Shown here: in pieces, positions 17,403 through 30,306 of the stretch
How positions within the stretch are numbered: position 1 is the first letter of the stretch
Layout: each line of letters begins with the position of its first letter
Source of the DNA: an uncultured Erysipelotrichaceae bacterium
GTDB lineage: Bacteria; Bacillota_I; Bacilli_A; Erysipelotrichales; Erysipelotrichaceae
Reading direction: 5' to 3'
DNA length: 59,384 nt
Assembly: GCA_902778375.1 (NCBI GenBank)
Contig: CACYXJ010000015.1
Location: 1 to 59,384 of the forward strand
The notes under the pieces: generated by a model
Databases searched by the model: none
The model's input: only the letters and a program-made list of their open reading frames with translations
What the model was told of the DNA's origin: nothing
Made by a program: the position numbers and the translations under genes

Positions 17403-18881
17403 TTGATTTACGGGACGGAGCGATTCTTCGGTAAGAGAGCGGGAATCAAACTCGCGCGGTACGGTATCGCAGGTCTCCTGATACCACTTGAGCATTTCCA
17501 GCTTCATTCGCAGGATCTCTTTTTCATACCGCGGATCGGCGATTACATTTTCCGTTTCCTTCGGATCCTTCTGAAGATCGTAGAATTCGTCTGTTCCCGA
17601 CAGGCGCATGACATATTTATACCGTTCATCGCGGATCATCGTTCCCTTTTCGTGGGCAAAATCATCTGCTTCGGCATTCATCTTCGCCCAGTAGTCATTG
17701 CTTTTCTTCGGTCCTGTTTCACCGAATTTATGATACTCATCCGCCTGCTTCTCACATGCCCGCCGGCCGCCTTCCGCAAAGACATATTTCCGGTTGGGCG
17801 TGTTCCGGTTTTCAATCACCGGCCGCAGACTGACACCGAACTGGTCATGACTGGGTTCGACACCGGCATAATCCATGACAGTCGCATAGAAATCCACCAG
17901 TTCGGTCAATGCCGCTGTCGTTCCCGGATCGACGATTTCCCCTTTTGACGGCTTGATTAATAGCGGCACCCTTGTCAGGACGTCTTCGAAACTGTTCTGC
18001 GCTTTTTCCGGAAGGTCGAAATCGCCGGCAAAATCACCGTGGTCGCTCAGGAAGAAGATGGCAGTATCGTCATAGATTCCGGCTTCCTTCAATACGTCTG
18101 TGATCATTTTGAACAGGTCATCGATATAGCTGCACTGCGCCAGATAGATCCGCCGCATCTCCTTGAACAGTCCTTCCGGAAAAGATCCCATTTCCGCCAT
18201 TTCATAAAGTTTATGGATCATTGCCGATTTGCCGGACGTATCCTCCAGACGGACTCTTTCCTCCATCTTTCCGGGATCGATGCGGTCATAGTGTTCCCGG
18301 TCTGTCATATACGGAACATGCGGATTCAGCCAGCCAATAAACAGACACAGCGGCTGTTCTTCGTCTTTCTGGCGGCGGATCCTCTCACATGCCGCGGCAG
18401 TATCACCGATATCCTTTCTGATTTCCTCAACGACACCGGCATAATGGGAATACGGAAATTCCCTTATGACCCGGATGTCTTCGAATGTGCGTTTTTTAAC
18501 TTCTTTTGTCCAGTGACAGATCTCATCGAACTGCGTCGCCATCGCACCCGGCACATTCGCGGCCATGAAATCATTGCGGCCGTTCATCCAGACGCTGTAT
18601 CCGGCTCTGCGCAGTTCGGCGAACAGTGTATCTTTTCCCTCATGAAGCAGATAATGCATTGTCCTGTGTCCGTTGACATGCGGATAGAGTCCGGTAAGAA
18701 AACTGCAGCGGCTGGGAACACATACCGGATTCTGACAGAACGCATTCTCAAACGAAACCGCTTCGCTCCGGGCAAAATCATCCAGGTTCGGCGTTGAAGC
18801 AGCCGGATTTCCCATATGGCCCATTGTGTCCCAGCGCATTTCGTCCGGATTGATGATAACGATATTTGGTCTTTTATTCAT
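17400..18881 (-). CDS. sulfatase (formylglycine-dependent, Cys type)
   Basis: A 493-residue type I sulfatase of the alkaline phosphatase superfamily, removing sulfate esters. The motif CVPSRCSFLTG places Cys54 as the residue converted to formylglycine (C-x-P-S-R). Metal ligands are likely in INPDEMRWD and FLSDHGDFAGDF. The C-terminal domain contains RDERYKYV and FYDLQKDPKE, typical of N-sulfoglucosamine or choline-type sulfatases. No signal peptide is seen, suggesting cytosolic action. The start at 18881 has GGAG six nt upstream; earlier ATGs at 18893 and 18914 lack a good site. The maturase it needs is not in the window. Confidence 0.88.
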   Translation of the reverse strand: MNKRPNIVIINPDEMRWDTMGHMGNPAASTPNLDDFARSEAVSFENAFCQNPVCVPSRCSFLTGLYPHVNGHRTMHYLLHEGKDTLFAELRRAGYSVWMNGRNDFMAANVPGAMATQFDEICHWTKEVKKRTFEDIRVIREFPYSHYAGVVEEIRKDIGDTAAACERIRRQKDEEQPLCLFIGWLNPHVPYMTDREHYDRIDPGKMEERVRLEDTSGKSAMIHKLYEMAEMGSFPEGLFKEMRRIYLAQCSYIDDLFKMITDVLKEAGIYDDTAIFFLSDHGDFAGDFDLPEKAQNSFEDVLTRVPLLIKPSKGEIVDPGTTAALTELVDFYATVMDYAGVEPSHDQFGVSLRPVIENRNTPNRKYVFAEGGRRACEKQADEYHKFGETGPKKSNDYWAKMNAEADDFAHEKGTMIRDERYKYVMRLSGTDEFYDLQKDPKETENVIADPRYEKEILRMKLEMLKWYQETCDTVPREFDSRSLTEESLRPVNQ

Positions 18882-18944
18882 TTGCTTCTCCATACTTTCT
18901 GAGCGGATCTGCATCGATTTCCCCGGAAATACTCCGGCGGAGTC

Positions 18945-19508
18945 TTAAAAAATCATATACATGATTGTGCCGGCAACCATTGTGCCGAAGATGATCATGA
19001 TCGGATTTGTCTTGTATTTTCTCAGCAGGAACAGGCACACCGCAAACAGCAGCAGTTCGATCCACCGGACAGAACTGATTTCCGAAAGTTTGCTTGTTCC
19101 GAACAGCGCCAGCAGAAGAATGGTGAGTCCGGCTCCAGCAATCATCGCCACGACTGCCGGTCTCAGTTCGCCAAGCACGACCTTGACCGTTTTCAGACTG
19201 CGGTATTTCGTATAGAAATATGCAAGCGTGAGAACAATGATCAGTGAAGGCAGGATACAGCCGGCTGTGCAGACAATGGCACCGGGAAGACCGGCCATTT
19301 TCTGACCGACGAATGTCGCGCTGTTGACGGCAATCGGTCCGGGTGTCATTTCCGCAATCGTTGTAAGATCTGCATACTCCGCCATGGTAAGCCAGCCTTT
19401 TCCCTCGACAACAAGGTTCTGGATCAGAGGCATTGCGGCATAACCGCCGCCGAAAGCGAAGAGCCCGATCTGGAAATAGACAAGAAACAGTTCAATGAAC
19501 AGCATCAT
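18945..19508 (-). CDS. chromate transporter family, half-length subunit 2 (ChrA-like)
   Basis: A 187-residue membrane protein of the CHR family. The N-terminal block FQIGLFAFGGGYAAMPLIQ and the TPGPIAVNSATFVG motif are diagnostic; about five to six membrane helices follow. Half-length CHR proteins work in pairs, and the other half is immediately upstream with an ATGA overlap. The start at 19508 follows GGAGG. The family exports chromate in some bacteria; in gut anaerobes the real substrate is unknown. Confidence 0.88.
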   Translation of the reverse strand: MMLFIELFLVYFQIGLFAFGGGYAAMPLIQNLVVEGKGWLTMAEYADLTTIAEMTPGPIAVNSATFVGQKMAGLPGAIVCTAGCILPSLIIVLTLAYFYTKYRSLKTVKVVLGELRPAVVAMIAGAGLTILLLALFGTSKLSEISSVRWIELLLFAVCLFLLRKYKTNPIMIIFGTMVAGTIMYMIF

Positions 19509-20071
19509 GCGGCCTCCTTTCCCTTGCCCGTAAACGAGAGCGCCAGTCCCAGGGCAATAAACAGAAGGATAATCACGATCGAAGAAACCTTGAAGAACCA
19601 TGTCGCGACGAAAGCCGCCACCATCAGAGAGATATTGAGTATATCCTTTGTTTTGATGACATTGGAAGCCAGGTCGATGACGACATCGGCAATGATCGCC
19701 GCAACGCCGGCACGCATTACCTGCAATGCTGTCTGAACGATAACATTGGTCGAAAAGGTATCATAGATCATGCAGATAACACTGATAATGATGATTGGCG
19801 GAATGACCGTTGCCAGGGTCGAAAGCAGTGCGCCTTTCACACCGGCAATACGGTATCCGAAAATCACTGCGCTGTTGACAGCCAGGGCGCCGGGTGCCGA
19901 TTGGGCAATCGCTGTCATGTCCAGTACTTCGTCATCCGTGACCCAGTGCAGTTCATCACAGAACTTCTTTCTCATCATTCCGATGATGACAAATCCGCCG
20001 CCGAACGTAAACGCGGAGATCACCATCATGGAAAAGAACAGCTTTACCAGACTCACTTTTTCTTTTTCCAT
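19505..20071 (-). CDS. chromate transporter family, half-length subunit 1 (ChrA-like)
   Basis: A 188-residue membrane protein, the first of a short-chain CHR pair. It shows SAFTFGGGFVIIGMM and the AQSAPGALAVNSAV variant of the conserved motif. The paired genes overlap by 4 nt, so the two halves are presumably made in equal amounts and form one carrier. The gap 20072-20283 upstream contains the divergent promoter region and a palindrome at 20210-20236. Confidence 0.88.
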   Translation of the reverse strand: MEKEKVSLVKLFFSMMVISAFTFGGGFVIIGMMRKKFCDELHWVTDDEVLDMTAIAQSAPGALAVNSAVIFGYRIAGVKGALLSTLATVIPPIIIISVICMIYDTFSTNVIVQTALQVMRAGVAAIIADVVIDLASNVIKTKDILNISLMVAAFVATWFFKVSSIVIILLFIALGLALSFTGKGKEAA

Positions 20072-20209
20072 TTCAATTCCTTCATTCTGTCTTTAACCCG
20101 GTAATTCCTGCCTGATCAAAGAAACACCTGACTATATGATAATTCATCACATACAGTCTCTCAAACATTCTTCTGCAGTTTCAGTTCAAATCAGATCAGA
20201 ATCCGGATC

Positions 20210-20236
20210 CTCAGAATTCAAGCAGGAAATTCTGAG
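20210..20236. repeat. perfect 9-bp inverted repeat, possible operator
   Basis: CTCAGAATT (20210-20218) and AATTCTGAG (20228-20236) form a perfect inverted repeat with a 9-nt spacer, in the divergent gap between the ChrA pair and the LamG-like gene. A TACAAT word begins at 20237. There is no T run, so an operator or mRNA hairpin is likelier than a terminator. Confidence 0.4.
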
Positions 20237-20283
20237 TACAATATGCGACAATATTTGTAACACAAACAATAGGGAGAACATCT

Positions 20284-20904
20284 ATGATCAGGACTATACC
20301 AAACGATGCATCAGAATTTGAAACTGTTTATTCAAGTGCGGAAAACACCGTTCTGAACGGTGAAAATGTGATCCGTGCTGTGAAAAGCGACAAAATCATG
20401 CAGTTTGACGAAAATACGATCGTCAGACTGAAGGACTGCGATTTTCATAACGGTGTCATCAAGGTGAAGATGCTCAGCAGACTGCTGCCTGACGCGCCGG
20501 ATTTTGCCAGAGGCTTTATCGGTATCGTTTACAGAGTGAATGAAAATAACAGCGAATTTGAATCCTTCTATATCAGACCGACCAACGGCATGACTGACGA
20601 TCCGGTCAGAAAAGCTCACGGCTGTCAGTATTTCTCCTATCCCGGTTATACATTTGCCTATTTCCGGGAATTCGGAATTACCAAATATGAAGCGCCGATC
20701 CGCAACAAACTGGACGAATGGGTGGAACTGAAAGCTGTCGTTCAGGATGAAACTGCTTCCTTCTATCTGAACGGTGAGGAAGAGCCGGTTCTGATTGTCA
20801 CCGACATGAAACACGGAAAAGATGCCCGTGGTTCTGTCGGCTTCTTCTGCGAAATCGGCACCGAAGCTTTCTTCAAAGATCTGGAAATCGAGTTTATCGA
20901 CTGA
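20284..20904 (+). CDS. concanavalin-A/LamG-like (DUF1080-type) domain protein
   Basis: A 206-residue protein with a beta-sandwich pattern like DUF1080/laminin-G-like domains: FARGFIGIVYRVNEN, ESFYIRPTNG, DEWVELKAVVQDETASFYLNG and GSVGFFCEIGTEAFFKDLEI. Such folds bind or cleave carbohydrate, but no signal peptide is present and no catalytic residues can be assigned. The start has GGGAG 10 nt upstream. It stands alone between the ChrA pair and rubredoxin. The function is unknown. Confidence 0.7.
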   Translation: MIRTIPNDASEFETVYSSAENTVLNGENVIRAVKSDKIMQFDENTIVRLKDCDFHNGVIKVKMLSRLLPDAPDFARGFIGIVYRVNENNSEFESFYIRPTNGMTDDPVRKAHGCQYFSYPGYTFAYFREFGITKYEAPIRNKLDEWVELKAVVQDETASFYLNGEEEPVLIVTDMKHGKDARGSVGFFCEIGTEAFFKDLEIEFID

Positions 20905-20990
20905 CTGCTTCCACGAAAATACTCTACACAGTAATACTGCTGAGACTATGCTAGAATGAAAGCAGAAAGCTCAGGAAAGGAGATTGTCTC

Positions 20991-21149
20991 ATGGATAAAT
21001 ATGTATGCCTGGCATGCGGTTATGAGTATGATCCCGAAGTAGGCGATCCGGATAACGGAATCGCTCCGGGAACACCGTTTGAAGACCTGCCCGAAGACTG
21101 GACCTGCCCGCTCTGCGGTGTCGGTAAAGACATGTTCGAAAAACAATAA
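20991..21149 (+). CDS. rubredoxin
   Basis: A 52-residue electron carrier with a single iron bound by four cysteines: [16 protein letters not shown] near the start and [13 protein letters not shown] near the end. Length and spacing are those of classical clostridial rubredoxins. GAAAGGAGA lies upstream of the ATG. It could supply electrons to the flavodiiron protein at 9376-11406, a known partnership in anaerobes; here that is inferred. Confidence 0.95.
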   Translation: MDKYVCLACGYEYDPEVGDPDNGIAPGTPFEDLPEDWTCPLCGVGKDMFEKQ

Positions 21150-21163
21150 TTGCGATGCAGTAC

Positions 21164-21209
21164 AAAAAAGAGCTGTGACAGCCGGATATAGCTGGTACAG
21201 CTCTTTTTC
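21164..21209. terminator. bidirectional terminator between rubredoxin and atpC
   Basis: AAAAAAGAGCTGT (to 21176) pairs with ACAGCTCTTTTT (from 21197), giving A and T runs on both sides. It ends the rubredoxin transcript and the long ATP synthase transcript. Confidence 0.88.
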
Positions 21210-21219
21210 TGTTTCAGAT

Positions 21220-23015
<1,796 letters not shown>

Positions 23016-23028
23016 TTACCTTCTTTCT

Positions 23029-23889
23029 TTATACCGCAGCCGATCCGCCGACAATTTCGGTAATCTCCTGGGTAATGGATGCCTGACGCACCTTGTTGTA
23101 TTCGAGCATCAGTTCGGCACTCAGTTCATCCGCGTTATCCGTGGCTGTCTTCATGGCGACTCTTCTGCTGCCCTGTTCAGCTGTAGTGGATTCCATCCAG
23201 TCTGCATATGCGACATCGTTGATCATCATCGGAATCAGCTGGTTCAGTATCGTTCCCGCATCCGGTTCAAACAACGTTTCGACATGAAGTGAATTGGGAT
23301 CCTTCTTTTCATGTTCTTCATAATCCACGTCACACGGCAGCAGCACATCGATTTCCGGTCTGAACTGCATCGTATTGACGAACTTCGTGTACAGCAGCTG
23401 AACCTTGTCGACTTCACCGGCTTCGAACATCGTCGTGCCGATCTCGACAATTTCCTTCAGACGCATGAATGTGATTCTGTCGGAGGATTCCGGCTCTTCA
23501 TTGATGATGTTGAAGCCTTCTTCCTTCAGCTGACGCATCAGGGATGTTCCGACCAGGAATACCGGATCCTCAGGATTCAGTTCTTCCCTGGCCAGTCTTG
23601 TAACGTTCTGGTTATATCCGCCGCAGAGACCAAGGTCGGAACAGAAGATGATTGTCATCGCTTTCGTTCCATCCACCTGTCTCATATAACGGTTTTCCAC
23701 TTCCGGATTGTTATATACGATTTCCTGGACCGTATCCTGAAGCCGCTGGGCATATTCGCGGTTGGCTTCCATCCGGTTTCTCTGCTTTACGAGTTTTGCA
23801 TTGGCGATCATCTCCATCGCTTTGGTAATCTTGCGGGTGGATTTGACGGACTTGATTCTCGTCCTCAGGGCCTGTGATGACTGTGACAT
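23029..23889 (-). CDS. atpG: ATP synthase F1 gamma subunit
   Basis: The 286-residue central shaft subunit. It opens with the typical RTRIKSVKSTRKITKAMEMIA and ends with TDNADELSAELMLEYNKVRQ and SITQEITEIVGGSAA, the coiled-coil halves that rotate inside the alpha3beta3 ring. The gene begins 1 nt after the atpA stop. Confidence 0.97.
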   Translation of the reverse strand: MSQSSQALRTRIKSVKSTRKITKAMEMIANAKLVKQRNRMEANREYAQRLQDTVQEIVYNNPEVENRYMRQVDGTKAMTIIFCSDLGLCGGYNQNVTRLAREELNPEDPVFLVGTSLMRQLKEEGFNIINEEPESSDRITFMRLKEIVEIGTTMFEAGEVDKVQLLYTKFVNTMQFRPEIDVLLPCDVDYEEHEKKDPNSLHVETLFEPDAGTILNQLIPMMINDVAYADWMESTTAEQGSRRVAMKTATDNADELSAELMLEYNKVRQASITQEITEIVGGSAAV

Positions 23890-23890
23890 A

Positions 23891-25948
<2,058 letters not shown>

Positions 25949-25959
<11 letters not shown>

Positions 25960-26464
25960 GAGCACCAGCTTCCTTCACAAACAAGTCGATGGCTTCGCGG
26001 TCCAGTTCTTCCGGATTCTTCTCTCCGATCAGCTTGCCGGCAGCGGACAGTGCAACTTCCACCATCTCCCGCTGCATGCTCTGAACCATTTCCGCACGCT
26101 CGGCTTCGATCTGCTCATGCGCCTTTTTACGGGCGGCATTGGCTTCCCGGTCTGCCTGTGCAAGAATGCTTGCCTTCTCGTCTTTTGCCTGCTTTACAGC
26201 TGCGCTGACAATCTGCTCTGCCTTGCCGGCTGCCTCCGAGAGTTCTTCGGAAGCTTTTTCGCGGTCGGCAAAAGCATCCTGTTTTGCCTGCTCGCTTGCG
26301 GCCAGATCGGACTGCATCTTCTCCGTACGCACATCCAGGAAATTCTTTACTGGTCCCCAGAGAAATCTCCTGGCAAGTAAAAACAGAACCAATGTACTGC
26401 ACAGCTGCACGATCATGGTGAGCGGATTGGGAATCAGCTTACCGATGATGTCAACTTCAATCAT
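25949..26464 (-). CDS. atpF: ATP synthase Fo b subunit
   Basis: The 171-residue peripheral stalk subunit. One N-terminal membrane helix (about 15-33, LTMIVQLCSTLVLFLLARRF) is followed by a long Ala/Glu/Lys-rich coiled coil that reaches up to F1. It lies 15 nt after atpE and overlaps atpH by 11 nt. Confidence 0.95.
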
Positions 26465-26479
26465 TCCCTATCTCCCGTA

Positions 26480-26704
26480 TCAGTATACGAAGATCAGCAG
26501 AATGGCAACGAGCAGTCCGTAAATCGCACAGGTTTCAGAAAGAGCAATACCAAGAATCATTGTGGAACGTACTTTTGTTTCAGCTTCCGGATTCTTACCA
26601 ATAGCGTCACAGGCGTGAGCAGCAACTGTTGCTTCACCCAGACCGGTTAAGAAACCTGTAAATACTGCCATAGCAGCTCCGATTGCGACTAAACCTCTCT
26701 CCAT
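26480..26704 (-). CDS. atpE: ATP synthase Fo c subunit, possible Na+-type ring
   Basis: The 74-residue hairpin that forms the rotor ring. Helix 2 carries the ion-binding carboxylate Glu57 in ALSETCAIYGL. Compared from memory with the Propionigenium modestum Na+ ring (Gln32, Glu65, Ser66, Thr67, Tyr70), this protein has Glu24, Glu57, Thr58, Cys59 and Tyr62. The hydroxyl after the Glu and the Tyr are kept, and Gln is replaced by Glu on helix 1. This suggests Na+ binding but does not prove it. The polar loop GKNPEAETK contacts gamma/epsilon. It lies 21 nt after atpB. Confidence 0.95.
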   Translation of the reverse strand: MERGLVAIGAAMAVFTGFLTGLGEATVAAHACDAIGKNPEAETKVRSTMILGIALSETCAIYGLLVAILLIFVY

Positions 26705-26725
26705 TTTAACTTTTCCTCCTTGAAG

Positions 26726-27430
26726 TTATTGTTTCGCCTCATCAGGCATATCGTTTCCGATTAAAACCATAGTTAGTGTGACAAATACAAGTGTCTGAAT
26801 AAATCCTGCAAACAGATCGAAATAAGCGTGCAGGAGCGGTGCAATCACCGGCGCCATAAAGTTGAATACGCTTCCTTCAGCCCCTAACAGGCCGGCAATT
26901 GCATCGGAAGCCAGCTGGGCACCGGCATAGATCAGCTGCATCATGATGCCGCCGCAGGTAATATTGCCGAACAGACGCAGCGCCATGGAACACATCGTCG
27001 AGAACTTGCCGACAATGTTCATCGGCAGCATCAGCGGAATCGGCTCGATGAACGCATGCAAATATGCACCCCAGCCGCCGTACTTCAGTTCCGTGATCTG
27101 AATCAGAACCCAGGTAATAAATGCCAGCAGCAAGGTTACGCTCAGGTTCGCTGTCGGCGATTCCAGACCGAACAGGCTGACGGTGTTGCTCATGAAGATA
27201 TATACCCACAGTACCGTAATATACGGTGTCAGCTTGTCAGCTGTCGCCTTGCCGACATTGGTCTTCACTGAGTTGTATACAGTCGTCATTCCCAGAAGGA
27301 CCGGTTTCAGGATCCCCTGCGGTTCAGCAAACGGATCCGCTTTCTCAACTTTCTTGCCGATTACAACGATTGCAATTCCCAGAATAACTGTCAGCAGTAT
27401 AATGACATATACTTCACTTTGAACAGTCAT
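26726..27430 (-). CDS. atpB: ATP synthase Fo a subunit
   Basis: The 234-residue stator channel subunit. The essential arginine is Arg152 in SMALRLFGNITCG, facing the c-ring. Five to six hydrophobic helices are visible, with a late block FAGFIQTLVFVTLTMVLI. It is the first gene of the operon and has a strong AAAAGGAGG site. No atpI is found directly upstream; a possible atpI-like gene is at 38098-38430. Confidence 0.96.
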   Translation of the reverse strand: MTVQSEVYVIILLTVILGIAIVVIGKKVEKADPFAEPQGILKPVLLGMTTVYNSVKTNVGKATADKLTPYITVLWVYIFMSNTVSLFGLESPTANLSVTLLLAFITWVLIQITELKYGGWGAYLHAFIEPIPLMLPMNIVGKFSTMCSMALRLFGNITCGGIMMQLIYAGAQLASDAIAGLLGAEGSVFNFMAPVIAPLLHAYFDLFAGFIQTLVFVTLTMVLIGNDMPDEAKQ

Positions 27431-27468
27431 TGATGTACCTCCTTTTCGCAGGTATGTGTAACATTAAT

Positions 27469-27497
27469 ATTGTATTAAATGATTCGCTTTGTTTCAA
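27469..27497 (-). promoter_or_regulatory. promoter of the ATP synthase operon
   Basis: On the minus strand TTGAAA (27492-27497), a 17-nt spacer and TACAAT (27469-27474) lie 39 nt before the atpB start codon. The remainder of 27431-27649 is A/T-rich and shows no gene. Confidence 0.75.
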
Positions 27498-27649
27498 TTG
27501 CTTCATGCATTGTACAGGAACTTAATTCCTTTTCCATGTATCTATATTGTACCGTTGATATCTTGATTCATGCGTAATTATCTGCGCTATGTTTTTATGC
27601 ATTATACGATATGAATCGCACAAGATTAATACCAATTTTGCATTTGTTG

Positions 27650-28590
27650 TCAAAGTAAACCGAAAGAACTGACAGCGAAGATCCAGATGAAGATCGTAAC
27701 CAGTGAGAATAGCGAAGTAAAAACGATCAGCTGGGAAGTCAGATCGGCATCCGAATCCATCGCGCAGGCAAGGTTGAACGAAGACGTCGCGCATGGGGCA
27801 AAGAAGATACACATCAGGGCAACCAGTTCACTGCCCCTAAAGCCAAGCCACACCGCCAGCGGGATCAGCAGCGCCGGCACAGCGACCAGACGGACCAGGC
27901 AGCCGGCAGAAATGTCCCGGACATTTCTGGCAACAGACGCAAAATTGAACAGGCCTCCCATGGCGATCAGTGCCAGCGGTGTTCCGCATCTGCCCAGATC
28001 GCGGAATATATTCGCGATCATTTCCGGATAGCGGATATGCAGCAGCTGGGTCAGAAAGCCAAGAACCGCCGCGATCACATACGGATTTTTCAGAGCGTTT
28101 ACAATTGTGCTGCCGATCGCTATTCCGCTGTTTTGCCGGCAGTATTCCAGCAGGAAAACCGACAGGACATTCTGCAGCGGTACGATGACGGCAATCAGCA
28201 GGACAATACTTCCAATGTTGCCTTCGCCGCATAAAGCTGTACCGATCAGGGTGCCGAAGATGACAAAGTTGGTATGAAACATGCCATGGGCCAGAGCACC
28301 CATTCTTTTTCTGTCCTTTTCAACGGCGGAAGCCGACAGCACGGCCAGACCAAGAATGACAAACTGGGAAAGAACCGCGGTGATCAGCAGTCTCCAGTTC
28401 AGCACCTCGGCAATATTAACCTTGTATATATTGTAATAGACATTTACGGCCAGAAACACCCGGAAGCACAGCCGGTTGATAACGGCCAGGCTTTTTCGTC
28501 AACGACTCCTTTTCTTCTCAGAAGAACCCCGAGAGCCAGCATAGCAAACATCGGCAGTACAGCAGACAGTGAGATATAAAAACTGTTCAT
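27650..28590 (-). pseudogene. AEC family transporter (malonate/auxin efflux carrier type), frameshifted
   Basis: Read as one frame with a single base added, this would be a 313-residue AEC carrier, the family that includes MdcF malonate transporters. The start at 28590 gives MNSFYISLSAVLPMFAML and runs to GVVDEK; the intact downstream frame resumes SLAVINRLCFRVFLAVNVYYN. The break lies at a run of five A (minus strand, 28492-28496), where six would restore the frame. The rest has ten-helix hydrophobic character. It follows the decarboxylase operon after a terminator and may be malonate-related. It is either a recent pseudogene, a phase-variable gene or a sequencing error. Confidence 0.8.
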
Positions 28591-28675
28591 GAAACCTCTT
28601 TTCACTTTTCACAGGCTGTTTATTTTATTCTATCATACCGTGCTTCCTGCATACGAACGGCTGCCATGCCTGCGA

Positions 28676-28730
28676 AAACAGAAAGCGTACAGATCGGAAC
28701 ATACATTCCGGTCCGTACGCTTGTTTTTTG
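28676..28730. terminator. terminator of the malonate decarboxylase operon
   Basis: AAGCGTAC (28683-28690) pairs with GTACGCTT (28715-28722), with a further inner stem GGAAC/ATTCC, flanked by a T run on the plus side and TTTCTGTTTTC on the minus side. It lies directly after the beta-subunit stop. The gap 28591-28734 contains nothing else obvious. Confidence 0.75.
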
Positions 28731-28734
28731 TATG

Positions 28735-29898
28735 TTACTTGAAGAATAACAACAGCATACCGGCGGCAACAGCCGAACCGATAACACCTGCCACATTCGG
28801 ACCCATTGCATGCATGAGCAGGAAGTTGGAAGGATTGTATTTCTGGCCTTCCTTCTGAACTACACGTGCAGCCATCGGAACGGCAGAGACGCCTGCGGCA
28901 CCGATCAGCGGGTTTGTCTTCCCGCCGTCAAGCTTGCTCATGAGCTTGCCAAGCAGCACGCCGCCGGCTGTACCCATGGAGAAGGCAATGACGCCGAGTA
29001 CGATAATCTTGATCGTCTCTGCCCTCAGGAACATTTCAGCAGAAGCCTTGGCACCTACTGTCAGACCCAGGAAGATAGAGATGATATACATCAGAGAATT
29101 CTGCAGAGCGTCGACAAGGTGCGGCACACAGCCGGATTCCTTGACGAGGTTGCCAAGCATCAGCATGCCGATCAGCGGTGCTGCATCAGGCAGAAGCAGA
29201 ACTGTGAAGATCGTGACAATGATCGGGAACACGATCTTTTCTGTCTTGGAGACAGGACGGAGCTGTTCCATCTTGATCTGTCTTTCTTTCTCTGTTGTAA
29301 GAGCCTTCATGATCGGAGGCTGAATGACCGGAACGAGAGCCATGTAGGAATATGCGGCAATCGCAATGGCACCGAGCAGGTTCGGAGCCAGCTGGGACGT
29401 CAGCAGCAGCGCTGTCGGTCCGTCGGCACCGCCGATGATACCAATCGAAGCGGCTTCCGGTCCTGTGAATCCGAGGAAAATCGCACCAAAGAAGGTAACG
29501 AAGATACCGAGCTGGGCAGCAGCGCCAAGCAGGAGACTCTTCGGGTTTGCAATCAGCGGTCCGAAGTCGGTTCCGGCGCCGATGCATAGGAAGATCAATG
29601 GCGGATAGATACCGAGATCAACACCCTGATACAGATAGTAGAGCAGACCGCCCTTGACATCACCTTCCGGATGCAGCATGAGGTTGGCAAACGGCAGGTT
29701 TACAAGCAGCATACCAAATGCGATCGGTATCAGCAGATACGGTTCAAATCCTTTGTGAATCGCCAGATAGAGGAACAGACAGGCGATCAGGATCATGATC
29801 AGATGGCCGGGAAGCGGGATTCCAAACAGAACAGTATCGAATGCGAAGATCTGTGAGAATCCTGAACTCTCCCAAAAACGCAGTAAGATTTCAAGCAT
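28735..29898 (-). CDS. Na+-translocating decarboxylase beta subunit (OadB/MmdB/GcdB family)
   Basis: A 387-residue membrane protein that decarboxylates carboxybiotin and exports Na+. Conserved family blocks are present: [20 protein letters not shown] (108-127), [11 protein letters not shown] with Asp159 (the Na+-pathway Asp of OadB), and [14 protein letters not shown] near the end, then [19 protein letters not shown]. About ten helices are predicted by eye. It is the last subunit gene of the mdcA-led operon, 12 nt after the biotin carrier gene. Family members pump about two Na+ per decarboxylation; the substrate here is inferred to be malonyl-CoA. Confidence 0.94.
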   Translation of the reverse strand: MLEILLRFWESSGFSQIFAFDTVLFGIPLPGHLIMILIACLFLYLAIHKGFEPYLLIPIAFGMLLVNLPFANLMLHPEGDVKGGLLYYLYQGVDLGIYPPLIFLCIGAGTDFGPLIANPKSLLLGAAAQLGIFVTFFGAIFLGFTGPEAASIGIIGGADGPTALLLTSQLAPNLLGAIAIAAYSYMALVPVIQPPIMKALTTEKERQIKMEQLRPVSKTEKIVFPIIVTIFTVLLLPDAAPLIGMLMLGNLVKESGCVPHLVDALQNSLMYIISIFLGLTVGAKASAEMFLRAETIKIIVLGVIAFSMGTAGGVLLGKLMSKLDGGKTNPLIGAAGVSAVPMAARVVQKEGQKYNPSNFLLMHAMGPNVAGVIGSAVAAGMLLLFFK

Positions 29899-29910
29899 CA
29901 GACGCCTCCC

Positions 29911-30294
29911 TTAGTTGAAAGATACCAATAAGTCGCCGGCGGAAACGTTATCTCCCTTATTTACACTTACCGATTTAACAACACCGTCAGCCGGTGCAAC
30001 GATTTCGTTTTCCATCTTCATGGCTTCGATGACGACCAGTGTCTGGCCAGCCTTTACGCTGTCGCCAGGTTTGACTTCAATAGAGAGGACAGTTCCCTGC
30101 AGCGGAGCGGTAACATCGCCTGCTGCGGCTGCAGCCTTAGGAGCAGCCGGTTTCGGAGCGGCCTTCGGTGCCGGAGCAGCTGCCGGTCTCTGTACAGCAG
30201 CAGGAGCGCTGACAGGAGCAGCACTTCCGCCTAATTCTTCAACTTCTACTTCGTGGGCAACACCATCAACAATAATATTAAATTTTCTAGTCAT
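29911..30294 (-). CDS. biotin carboxyl carrier subunit (gamma)
   Basis: A 127-residue biotinyl protein. The C-terminal lipoyl/biotinyl domain carries EAMKMEN, with Lys93 as the biotinylation site. An Ala/Pro-rich flexible linker spans about 24-60, letting biotin swing between the carboxyltransferase and the membrane pump. It needs biotin protein ligase, encoded nearby at 35030-35986. Its gene is 12 nt after the delta subunit gene. Confidence 0.95.
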   Translation of the reverse strand: MTRKFNIIVDGVAHEVEVEELGGSAAPVSAPAAVQRPAAAPAPKAAPKPAAPKAAAAAGDVTAPLQGTVLSIEVKPGDSVKAGQTLVVIEAMKMENEIVAPADGVVKSVSVNKGDNVSAGDLLVSFN

Positions 30295-30306
30295 TTCCTT
30301 ATCTCC

